Both the position numbers and the translations under genes were made by a program. Positions 28,557 through 41,211 of a stretch of 64,000 nucleotides of DNA are shown here, piece after piece; position 1 is the first letter of the stretch, and each line of letters starts with the position of its first letter. The notes beneath the pieces are model-generated. The model was not told the DNA's origin, did no database searches, and saw nothing but the letters and a program-made list of their open reading frames with translations. This DNA is from Ricordea florida (taxonomy: Eukaryota > Cnidaria > Anthozoa > Corallimorpharia > Ricordeidae): NCBI GenBank assembly GCA_949710005.1, contig OX453274.1, positions 34,417,714-34,481,713 on the forward strand. The letters are read 5' to 3'.

Positions 28557-29954
28557 TCAAGTTTTCATCAGTTCTCTTAAACACACAGTAGCGTAACACG
28601 ACGGCTCAAGACTAAAACAAATTTTAAGGTCATTGTAGATTGAATTTTGTGGATCTCGCTTCATCTCGGAACTTAAAGAGTTTTCTGACGCTTCCTTCGC
28701 GGGTGGCGAAACAGAACGTTTCACACTGTCTGAACTGTCGCCTTCATCACTGCCGAGTTTGAGTCGTTTAACATCGCCCGCAGTCCCGCCCACAGCGGAT
28801 TCTTGGTTGCCCACACGCGCATACTCGTTAAAGTGCCAGCTCCAGGACAGCTCGGCGGGGGTTGCGATCAATTTTCGGTAGGCACCAGGTACGTTAATAC
28901 CAAGACCCCTCAACCTGGGAACAAGAAGTCAAGACGAATTTCATTTAAAGTTTATTTACTCTCACAGTTGAGATGCCTTGATACTTCAATATCGCAGGTT
29001 CACTTTTTGACCTTCAAGGGATAAGTACCAAATTCATGTTGTCCACCTCCTGGAAGACCAAACACGCGCGGAAACGGGATCTCATATTTGATATCCGGGG
29101 TCTCCGTCCCCTGGGGAGGAGAATGGGGAGAGGGCGGGGGGGGGGGGGGGTTAGTGGAGAGCTCTTAACGCAAGTCAGCTCAACTCAAATTTGCACGCAT
29201 AGGTGCTGAGGGACTATTTATCTCGAAGCCGTATAATTTCGGTTACAAGCCTAGAGGAAGTATAGCAGAAGCGTCCATCCAATTCACGCACTCAATTCAG
29301 GAAACCAAAATGGAGACGGAATGACAACAAAAACACCCACCTGAAGCTTTCCACCGTTAATCCATCTGCCTGGAGTCTTTCTTTGTATCTAATATACAAT
29401 TGTGACAAAGAATACAAACTGCGGTTTATTGCTTTAATATCATACAGAAAAACAAGCAAACAAACAAAAACAAAGAAAGCAAACACCAGCACGTATTATT
29501 TGTTAGAACACTCACTTTTCTCCAACAGCATTAGCAGGGTATTGGACGTTGTAGCCAGGGAGGGGTAAGACAACATCTTTTAAGGTGTATTTTGCCACAT
29601 TTGAACATGATACACATCTCACGTGGTCTCTCCCTCCATACATGGAAGTTGTTACGTCAACAGTCTCATTATCATGCTGTGGTGTCTGCTCCTCGGCTGA
29701 GCCTGGGGTCCCTAAGGTAACGTGGTCTTCACAATATTGACCATGCAGACGGAATGTTTTATCACAGATCAAATCACCCTCAACAGGTGCTGACCTGTTG
29801 CACTGTTTCATTCGATAGGAAGCCATTACATTCCATAAGAGACTGCAGTAGCTGTGAACAAACAGCAAGCGCATAGAGTACGGAATGTTTAACAGAGCTT
29901 TACGGCATCCTTCCTGCAAGGCAAAACGGCAAGTTAGTCGCTAACAATAACAAC

Positions 29955-30006
<52 letters not shown>

Positions 30007-30424
30007 GTAACAACAACAATAACAATAATAACAACAATAATAACAATAACAATAACACCAATAATAACAATAATAATAACAACAACAATAACAATAATAA
30101 TAACAATAACAACAACAACAATAACAATAATAATAACAATAATAATAAGTAATGGTAATAGGACTGAGTGGAGTCCAATTCGGTCTGTAATCATACGAGT
30201 GATTAACAAAATCGGACGACCGCGTAGCGGGAGTCCGATTTGTTTAATCACGAGTATGATTGCAGACCTAATTGAACGACACGAAGTCTTATTACCAATT
30301 AATCATAACTTTAAAACTTTTTTTGATATATAAAGTTCTTTTTTTTAAATCAAATCACATGAAAATCCAAGATTTGTTTTGCTAGCAGTAAAAAAAAAAA
30401 ACAATTTAAGCGCGCGCGTGATGG

Positions 30425-30459
<35 letters not shown>

Positions 30460-33400
30460 TGTCCTATTTGACTGTCCTATTAAGGCTGAAATCAGGGCAG
30501 TTGATAGCCAGTCAGATTTGAGAATTTTGTTATAGTTATGATTATAACAATAATAACAACAATAACAATAATAATAACAATAACAAAAAACAACAACAAT
30601 AACAATAACAATAACAACAACAACAATTACAATAACAACAACACCAATAATAACAATAATAACAACAACAACAATAATAACAACAATAATAATAATAACA
30701 ACAATAACAAAAATAACAACAACAATAACAATAATAATAACAATAATAATAACAACAACAATAACAATAATAATAACAATAACAACAACAACAATAACAA
30801 TAATAATAATAACAACAATAACAATTTAAAACATTTGGCTTACAGTACTTTTGTATTATCATTACTATTATTATTGCTGGTATGTGGTTAAAATATATAT
30901 ATATATATATATATACAAATTTTGTTTTCCTAAAGTTCTTCCCATGAAATAATGTCAGTAAAAATTTCAATAACCTACCTACATAATAACACCAAAAGCT
31001 TTTACACGCTCTAAGCTTCTATGTACACAAGTTAAAATATTACAAAACTAAGGTGAACTATTTACAAAATATAAACTTATTTACATATTTCTGTTCGTAA
31101 AAAAAATCTGATTTCATTTACGTCTTTAATATATATTTCAAAACCAAAATTTTACAAATAGTGAATATAAAAGAAAAGAAAAGCTGTAGAAATTCTATAC
31201 ATATTATTCTCGCTATAACTATTGCATCTGTGCTTGACCTTTATCTATTTCCATGTCAATGTCATTAATGTTAAGATTGTTCTTTCTTCTGATAGTTCGT
31301 GAACCTCTGAGGCACAGAATCGCTGATCTTAAAATTGCAAAGGAGACTTTTGTCTTGACCCAAGCGACAGTCGTGGAGTAGTGTTCCCCTTTCTTCATTG
31401 CCAAAAGTTGTGCTAGTCTGCAGTGGTATCGTCTGCATTCTTCTGCCATTCCTCCTGTAGTTGAGAATACAAGCGGAGTGAATGTCCCTTGCTCGATTTC
31501 CATAACTCTCTTTGCATATGAGCGCTTTTTACCATTTTCATGCTGGCGATATATTTGCTCTAGGCTGAGATCTTTATATGATTCTGTGTTGGGGTGACAA
31601 ACCCTCACGTCGAAAAAAGGCAGAACTTTGTCGATCCCAAAAACTGCGCGCATGAATATCCTGGCGAGCGTCAGGGGCTTTATTGACACCTCTGGGCAGC
31701 ATCTCTCCAGTGATTTCTTGTAGGACTGGTTCCACTTCAACGTCATAGCAGACCATGTTAAGCATTTCAGCTTCCAGATCGCGAACTTCATTATGCCGTT
31801 GTATGATGAAGCCACCACGCCTGCAGATCATAGCATGGTCGGTGTTAAAGACTTCGCCACAGACGCAAACCGATGGAGTGTCATTTATATCCCAGTCGTA
31901 CCTCAGGTGGATAGCATCCTTAAATTCCCTCTTATTCAAGGTAAAATCCATATCCTTTAGAGGGAGGACCGTCAGCCAACTTGAGGCCCCTTTTTCTGTT
32001 GCAAGCTCAACAGCTCTCTTAGATCTATAAGGAAGATCACTCTTAACTTCCTCCAAATTGCCACTCAAGCGTTGTTCCTTTTCCTTACGAGCTTCTTGTT
32101 GCAGTGACCTTACTATGTTGCCTACTGGGAATTACGCGCCTCCGTTCTAAACATGGCAGAGACGTCGATGTTTGTTGCAAATTCAAGTTGTTTATCGATG
32201 TTTGTTGCAAATGCAAGTTGTTTACAACGCGCCATGGAAGCAGAACAGTGCCAACAAGATCAAAGACTGGGGAAAGTGGCTTCCAAATATCGTAAGAAAC
32301 GTCAATATTGCATCTGGACAAGCTATGAACGCGTATTACACGCTTCATCTCATGGATTTCTGATAGTGTGTATCTGAATGGTTAAAGAACTGAGCGGCGT
32401 CGAATTCTGGTCTGTAATCAAAAGAGTGATTACAACATCGGACAAAAGCATTCCTGGAGTCCGACTTTTTTAACAAGGGCTACAAGGACGCGCACAAAAA
32501 TGCAAGTGACGCTTTAGACAAACTGACAAAACCCTTATAAACATTTTAGCATATTGCATGTACGATAACATATCCCTTAGATTGATCTCAACAACATTTT
32601 TTAATTACAAACCATGTCTGTTCCATGTCTGTGAAGAGCTTTGAGTACTAGAGTCTCACGGACTTTGTACCTTGGCATTCTATCCAGACAGCCTTGAATA
32701 TTGCCTGTCTCGCAGTAATACCTGCACGGAGAAAAAAAAACGCAAGAACATAAACAAACTTGATTGCTAGTAGAAAGGTGGACAATCTGAACGCCAAGAC
32801 ATTTGAAACTACTCATGAATTATCAGTAATCAAAGTCACGGTATGAAAATCACCCACATGCACGTATCTGAGCAACATGCCCTACCCAGAAAAGTAAACT
32901 GGGATAGGCGTATTTGAACGCAGTTTCGAAGCATAAGGATCGTGATTCTGAAATGGCATTAAAACAGCACAACAACACATTACAATACAATACAACACAA
33001 TGAAATCGTAGCTTGCCCATAGCACATTATATGCTTTCGGGATTTTAATGTTTTTAGCTTGTGAGAGTTTTGGCTGTGCAACGGTATTGGAGATTTATGT
33101 CACTTTAAAATCACTATAGAGGGCTCCTACTCGTATGTGAAATGTTTATCTTATACATACGTTCTATTACTAGAGTTTGCGAATGATCACCTTTTAGCAG
33201 CATTTACGGGATCATTGCGTTCTTGTTCTGTTGGAGCGAGCAGTAATTTCACTGCCAGAGTCTACAGGAAAAAAATGCAACATTTAAACACTTTGTGTGG
33301 CCTCAAGTATCTTCTTCATTAACCTCACGAGAAAACAGCAATAAATTATTTAAAATGGAATTACTCCCTTGGGTGCAAAATGGACTGTCTAGGACTGCAT

Positions 33401-34705
33401 GAATCTACAAGTTGGCCTGTTAGCAATGTAGACCTTTCAAATTCGCTGTGCAGAGAAGGGGAAAAGACAAAAAAGTAAAGAGGACAGGAGTTGAGAATGC
33501 CTTCTATGTAGGTAGGCCACAAGATAGCCAAAGAAATCGGAAGATATCGGAGACCAAAGAACTGAATCGGAGAAATCGAACAGCATCCGAGAGATTGCCA
33601 TTTTTGCCGAGAGATTTTATTGTTAGTTACGGACGGACTTATCTCCGGGGGTATTCCCTTATATGGGCTATATAGGTATGTGCGGCCCCAGAGGGTATGA
33701 TTTTTCAGTCGTTTTGGTCATAAATAGGGTATCGATTTTAGCCATCTTGCCGCCATATTAGTAATAAATAGGGTATCGATTTTTGCACTCTAGTCTTTGA
33801 TTAGTTTTTTTCTTAGAAGAAGGTACTTCATCATGTCCCCTTCCTTCCATCCGCGCTTTGCCTTCCTCTCACCCTTTTAAGGCCTGTATTGATTTCGGGT
33901 CAGGTCACAAAAAGGGCAACAAATTTTGGGTCAGGTCATTAATAGGGTAGGGAAAATCACAGATTTCGGTCATAAATAGGGTAAGGGTTTTGGGAAGCGG
34001 ACCGCACACCCCTACCCATTTTTTCTGGGAGTTCCCCCCGGGGGACTTACAAACTCGATAGCATATATTATCTACGGGTTCCACAGATACAAAGATACAA
34101 TAACGGTTACCATATCTCCTCTCAACATGGCCAGCCCAATGTCACAAGCATTCACTTCATTGTCATTCAAACCAAATCTCTGAGGCCCGAAGTAGTTGAG
34201 GAATCCATTCATGGATAAACGTGATACCGCACCCTATAAGTGAGATGAAAACAGACCTGTTAATTCTTTCATTCACTTTCTCATATCTGGCTAGTTTTTT
34301 ATTCACAGTCGCAAGTGGTTATGCTAAGCTACGATTGGTTAAAAATCTCGCACCTTCTTGTGAACCAATCAGAATCAAAATTACAACTAACCGGGACGAG
34401 CGCGCACGCGTTTTCCTCCGTTTAGTGTTGGTGGCATACTTTTGATTTGTAATGGCAACTAAGGACTGAGTTGAGTCCAATTCGGTCTGTGGAGCTGGAG
34501 TTCGATTTGTTTATCGCGAGTATGATAACTCACCAAATTAGACGACACAAACAATTCATCATAAAAATTACAAGTTAAAGGAGAAGACCCAAATGCAAGT
34601 TATGAAAGAAAATATTGATGTTGTTTAAGGAAAAAAAATTCTTCATTTTGAAGAAAGCCCCAATTCAGGAGTCTGCCCATTGTTTCTATGGTGACTGAAA
34701 CCAAA

Positions 34706-34742
<37 letters not shown>

Positions 34743-37700
34743 GGTTCGCTTATTGAACTGTCCGATAACAAAGTGTCCGATAACAAAGTGTCAGATAACA
34801 AAGTGTCCGATAACAAAGTGTCCGATAACAAAGTGTCCAATAACAAAGCGTCCGATAACAAAGCGTCCGATAACAAAGTGTCCGATAACAAAGTGTCCGA
34901 TAACAAAGAGTCCGATAACAAAGTGTCCGATCACAAAGTGTCCGATAACAAAGTGTCCAATAACAAAGTGCCCGATAACAACTTGGCAAGTGAATTTGTG
35001 GTGAATAGGAGTTTTTTTTAACCAATCACAATCTAGGAAACTGCAATTACTATGATTAGCCTTGTGATTTGTTCAATGGACTGTACGCGTCTCCTGTGAT
35101 TTAGAAAGACACCAGCTTTTGTTTTGGTTTCATAACAGCCGATTGAAAACCCCTCTAAAATCACCCTTTTTAAACTTACAGTAAAAAGAAAGACAATGGT
35201 AATTGAAGAGCGTTTGAGTTTAGAACAACAAGGCGCTTGAGATAAAATGGGGTCCGAAATAACCAAATTCGAGATGGTATTGAAAACGAAAACAAAACAG
35301 CGATTTAAAAGGAGAAACTTACGATGCAAAAAATGTGGATTTTTTTCCCTCGGATTTCCAAAACCCGACAGGTTGGATGTCACTGCTGCTTTGCTTTATT
35401 TCGTAATAGTAAATTATTAATGATTATTACGAAACAAGACAACAAACCTCAATATGCTGTTGAAATTGATCAATGTTATCTTCAACACTAAAACGGAATG
35501 CATAATTTTCGTGTTAGCGGATTCATGAACCAGCCATAGTAAGAAGAGGGTTCTGAAGAGGGAGAAGACCAATCCTATTTCCTAGCCTATCTTTTCTTTT
35601 TTTTTTCGAAATCCCACTTCCCAGAGCTCAAATCCCATTCCCACTGGCAGAATTCGGAAAAAAAATTCCCATACACAGTGATCGAATCCCAGTCCCAGTA
35701 AATCCCATTTTCCAAGGGCACCATTTTACCCCTTCGGGACCCTCTAAGAACTTCATACCTGTATCCTAATGGATTTGGACTCCCTTCACGAGTGTTTTAG
35801 TGGCTCGTACATTATTCTATCAGTAGTGTCGACCTATCGGCAACTAGGAATCGAAAATTACCAATTACTTGAGCGGGTAGTTCTCTGACATCGTTGACTG
35901 AAAGAAAACTCTGGTCACTGGTGGCGGCGGGTTCCAGGCAAAACAGATAACAGAATATACACATCTCTTTTTGTAATTTCACTGATAAAAGTGATTAATT
36001 TTCGAGTACTTTTTACAATGTCGGTAGATTGCCAAGGGTTGAAAATATTGTCAACTCAAAGATTTTGGATTGATCAAATAGCAAATTCTCCAAAATACAA
36101 CGTAAAAAATTGTCTGGAACTCAGTAAAGAGAATAGTTATTTTGACTTGAGAGCAGAAGGGGTAAAGGGAATTTCAGACTAAAATGATTGAATGAGGAAA
36201 AATAAGGAATACTCAGCGCTTAACGGCTGGTCCCGAAGGAAGCAAAATTCACTGTTCCCAATATGTGGGGACAGTTTCTAAAGAAACTTACTTGACTTAC
36301 TTTATCAATTCGTTTGATTTTAAGTTATAAATAATCACTTTGTTGACCTGATCACAGGGACGGCAGAGCCGGGGGGGCTGGGGGGGCTTTAGCCCCCCCC
36401 CCCCACTTTTGAGGAGGATGACATTTTATTTTGTTTAAGCTACAACTTTATACAAGCCTCGTTGGAAACTTTTCGCGTTTACGTATTTTTAACATTTTCT
36501 CAGCGTGTGCTTCCTTCCTACAGACGGGAAGCTTGTGTCCAAAAACCGCAGGTTAGCGTTGGAGAACGGAAGGCTGAGAAATAACCTCCAAAATATTGCT
36601 GTAAGCATTAAAAGTACCTTTCATTTTACGCTATATCCAGGATAATTATTTCAAGAAGTATGTCGCAGAGAATGTTGTAAATACGATTTCCGAGACTCTA
36701 GATTTCAAAATTTTCAGACCCCCCTACCAACTCGCGCCTTCGGTGCTCGTTTTCAGCCCCCCCACTTCAAAATACGCTCCGCCGTCCCTGGATCATGTGC
36801 AACAGCGGTCAACATTTCGCGTTAACAGTAAACTGTTTTCCGTTTAACGTCCGATCATGGCATTTGGCGGTAAACAGTTTCATTGTTAGATGTCATGTTA
36901 CCATGAACTAGTCGATGAATGGGCGCGCTGTAGCGGGAAAAAACGCCAGCTATATAACAATGCAGAATGTTTACAAACCAATCATTTTGATCAAACTTGA
37001 CATTCCTTATTACTATGCCAAAATGGTTTCCTCTCAGCTCTCCCATTCTAAGTGGTGACACTCTTCTTCTACAGTTACTGACTTGAATCCCTTTCAAAGA
37101 GTTATGGCCTTGGATAGCATGCAATCTATAAAGTATGTAACATGGTAGGTTTGTGGCATCGAGTCTAATACTCAAAGATAATGTTTAATTGGATTGAAAA
37201 TTAATATACAAAATGCATCTTATAAATTAATGTGGCTTGAAATGACAACGTCAAAATTTAATAAGGTTAAGTTGAAGCCACACATATGCGCACTAAGGCG
37301 ACAGTGGTAGAAGGGATAAAACCCTGTTGCTATCAATTTTTTCATCTTTTTTTGGGGGGGTAGCAACAGGGTTTTATCCCTTCTATCACTGTCGCCTTAG
37401 TGCGCATATGTGTGGCTTCAACTTAACCTTATTACATTTTGACGTTATAAAGTATGTAGTTACAATAAAGTTACTGTATTGTTACAGGAACAAAGAGAAT
37501 GTTGTTAACCAAAATTACAAGAAAAAATGAGAATGTTAAATGCATTAACAACATCAATATGATGGTAGAGGTGCTATTGTTCCGCGTGTCTCCATTGCCA
37601 TTTGCTGTACTGAAGGTAAACTAACCTCTCTAAACCAGAATTACAAAATGTTGAACTATTTGTCTGACAAGCAATAAAATGTGAAGGGTGTGTAAAAAAA

Positions 37701-40700
37701 GGCTCTAAAACTAGTAAAGGTCACAAATACATGCCACACTTATGACAGAGATTTAAGTGAACCCCTTCTTGCCACATTTCAGCGAAGCAATGCAATGGTT
37801 GGTGATACAAGATCAGAGGTAGTTGGAAAGAGTTTGTTCCGAAGCTGCATTTGACTTCATAATAGTGGTATCACTTAATTCTTGATGGAATCCCACTCAA
37901 TGTTTTCTACAAATCAAATAACTTTTAAGGTTCAATTTTTCATTTATAATTTTTAATATTGAATTTGTTGAATTTTTGTCAGTGGTAGTTGAAAAGAATA
38001 GCATTGCCTTGAATTGCCTCAGTTAGCCTTCTCATTGCTTCTTACACAAGTGCAAAGCTTACTGTTCAGGGGATACACCTCTGACCACCATGTGCTGCTT
38101 AGTAACAGCATTTTTGTCCTTGATACCAGCATAACTAAAGGCAGATGGTTGGATGTTTAGACAGCAAGACAGTCGTTGAATAGCTTCTAGAGTCTCCTAC
38201 ATTTAGGAAACAAACAAAAGTGGAAGTCAATATCAAATTTGTCAAGAGAAACGTTTTTTTTTTTGGGGGGGGGGGGGCAGAGAATCAAGTACTGGAAAAC
38301 ATCTGTATTTGCAGGCTACAGGAAAAGCCTCCCTGACAAAAAAGCTGTCACAAGTCAATTACAAAAAAAAATGTGAAACTTTTCAAACATCTGACAAGTT
38401 TCCATAGCAACCAACCAGAATTCAAAATGACTCTTTTTTCTATTTGATAGACCTGAAATGGATCTATGATTTGACTACGTAACTAACTTGGTATCCAATC
38501 TGTCCCATTCTTATCATGAATTAAATAAAGAATAAAGTACATCTTAGAGACTACTACAAATTTATTTGGTATAAGTTAAATTGTAATAGTTCTTGCTTAC
38601 TCAGAAATAACTTGTGCTTACCATATTTCTCTTGCACAAGACAAATCCTGTGTACTGATCTGTCATCTGTCTGAAAAATAATGACATGTTTAACACATAA
38701 CTCACAACAGTTTCTACTATCTTCGAAAAATAAATTATACTTCTATTTCACGAGTTTTGCTCACTTAAGTTTGCTCACAGAGCACTTTGATTTTTTAATG
38801 CACAGTTTTTCATATGGATATGTTCAAAGGCGCTTTACATCAATTCTTCTATTCCTGGTAATTAATTAATTGCAATCAAACTTTACAAAGGTTGACCACA
38901 ACACTGGGGTCTACGTCCCTTACTTTTTTTGAACTGTGTAGTGGGATCTTTAACGTCCCACAAGAACAGTGCTGCAGCACATTCTCCTCAGTTATTTTAA
39001 GACCTTGAGTGTTGGTCTGGCCGAGATTTGAACTCACCACCTCCTGCTTGACAGGCCGGCACTCTACCAACTGAGCTAACCAACCAGGCAGCGATTATCA
39101 CACAGTACTGCAACAATGCCATTAATCAATGCTATCTCACACAATTATTACCATAAACACATTCAAAATGATAGAACAGGCTATTAACCATTAAAACTAT
39201 AATTTAATCTGAAAGAACACTGTCAAACTTTAGATATATATGATATAAGCAAGAAACTTGTGAAACTTTGTAACTTCAACATTTCTACTTATAGTAAACT
39301 TTAAAAGCGATGTTGATAATACCTTGAGGGGTTTGGCTTGTTGTACAGCTGTGCTCTCTTGGCTCTCATTCTAACCTGTATACAGCTTTCAGCATTACAT
39401 GATATTTTGTGGGAACTGCTGAAAGTTTTGCTTTCAAGAAAGGAGCCAAAATGCTTTGATAACAACCTGTGAATCTGACAAATCATAAGAAAATTATTAC
39501 AAACAATAGAATATGGTTAGTACACACAAGATGACTTTTGTTTTTTTTTTCTTCTAGCCTTCTTTGCCTTTGAAAGGTACAAGAGAAAGTAGATTCTTTA
39601 AAAGGTAGTAGTCCATAATTTCAAAAAATTCAATGTTTCACAAACAAAGGCACTGGTCTTACAATAGAGATGTACCTTTGTTCGTTGCTCTTTGTCTGCA
39701 GGAACAGCAATGTCAAGGGTGGTAGGAACATTCTTATCTTCCCAATGAGCAAAGCAAATCAACCTTTGAAACAAAAAAATTAAACAAACATTTAGCTCCT
39801 TATAATGACTAAATATAAGATAATTTACTTAGATACCACAGGGTGTATCATTCTGAAACACTGTGTTAAGTGTTCTAGACTCATAAACCCTTCACAGAAC
39901 CTTCTTTCACTGCACCCCACCTGCTATAGTGGAAATCCCAATAGAGTAAATTATATTCCTTCACACATGCAAACCTTCATCTGTAACCCAAAAGCCACAA
40001 TTTGAAATCCCAATTGAGTCATTCTTTTGCACAGAAGTGTTGGCTTTTAGCACTGCTCACCTGGGGATTAAACAGTAATGAAGCCCTGTGCTTACTAACT
40101 GTAGATTATCACAAATTGGCTTTCCAAAAACCTGACACTGAAAAACTTATAAAATTATTGTCAACAAAACATAGATGGGTTACAAGGTGAAAATAACCTA
40201 TCAACTTCTCCTCTATCGGTTAACAATTCAAATAATTCCCAATAAACTGGGTCACTGCAAGAGTATATCAATGGTGCCTCTCCCTGGAAGACAAAACCAA
40301 AAAAAAAAAAAACATCATTCAGCAGTAATTCTATTCAAATTATTTGCTGCAGGATAAAGTTACTTGTCTCCGTTTCAGCTGTTGCGTGGCTCATTGTCTG
40401 GGAGCTTTGCATGATAAGCTAGACAACAGCAACAAAGGACACTATAAAATTACTGGCAGACCTAGGTATTGTTGCAATTGAAAGAGTACAAAATACTGTA
40501 TCTTTTAGCTATGCTACCATTAATTTGATAATGTGTACAGTGGACAGAACTCCCTTTACATACATTATGTAGCCTGCAACCATTACAAGAACTTGTGTGC
40601 AGTACTTTAAGGTGTTTGAGGCTTGGAGAATGTAATCTCAGATTAGGAATGGATTGGAAATGGATTCTCAGATCTTTTGTCTCAGAGTTGGAGCTGATGG

Positions 40701-41174
40701 TGCTGCACTATTCTCTCAGTATAAATATTAATTCTTAAGTGAAATACCTGCTGTTCTTTACTTTGAACTGTTTCAGTCTTTAGATGAGGAAAGGCCAACC
40801 TCACATTCATGTGAACAGCAGCGCGGCTTTCTTTGCTTGCTTTGGCACCTGCAACAACACAGGAGTTTATCTCACAATGCTGATTCACTCTTCAGCAAAA
40901 AAGGAAGATATGAATATAAAACTCCCTTAATAATAAAAATAATACTAATATTAATAATAATTAGAGATTGAAATGGCCAGGATGTGGAAAATGAAAACAG
41001 AGACAAAACTAGTTCAACATGAACAAGCTTCAAAACAACACTCCTGGGAACAGCCCACATCTTCAGCAAGGATCTTTCAATTAAGTGAACTCTTTTGTAC
41101 CTATGGTTTGGACCCAGTGCTTTAGAGACTAAGCAAACAAGCCAAGGATATAATAATAATAATAATAGAAATAT

Positions 41175-41211
<37 letters not shown>

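Noticed and set aside
29900..30970. Poly-Leu and poly-Asn open frames
   Set aside because: They are translations of AAC/AAT microsatellites on both strands.
34713..35025. CRISPR-like or repeat-protein reading of the 34.7-35.0 kb array
   Set aside because: Units are contiguous 15-mers without spacers, so it is a minisatellite; open frames follow only from the unit length being divisible by three.
38876..39090. tRNA gene on the minus strand
   Set aside because: Promoter boxes are present but the sequence continues into a repeated body shared by other copies; it is a SINE.
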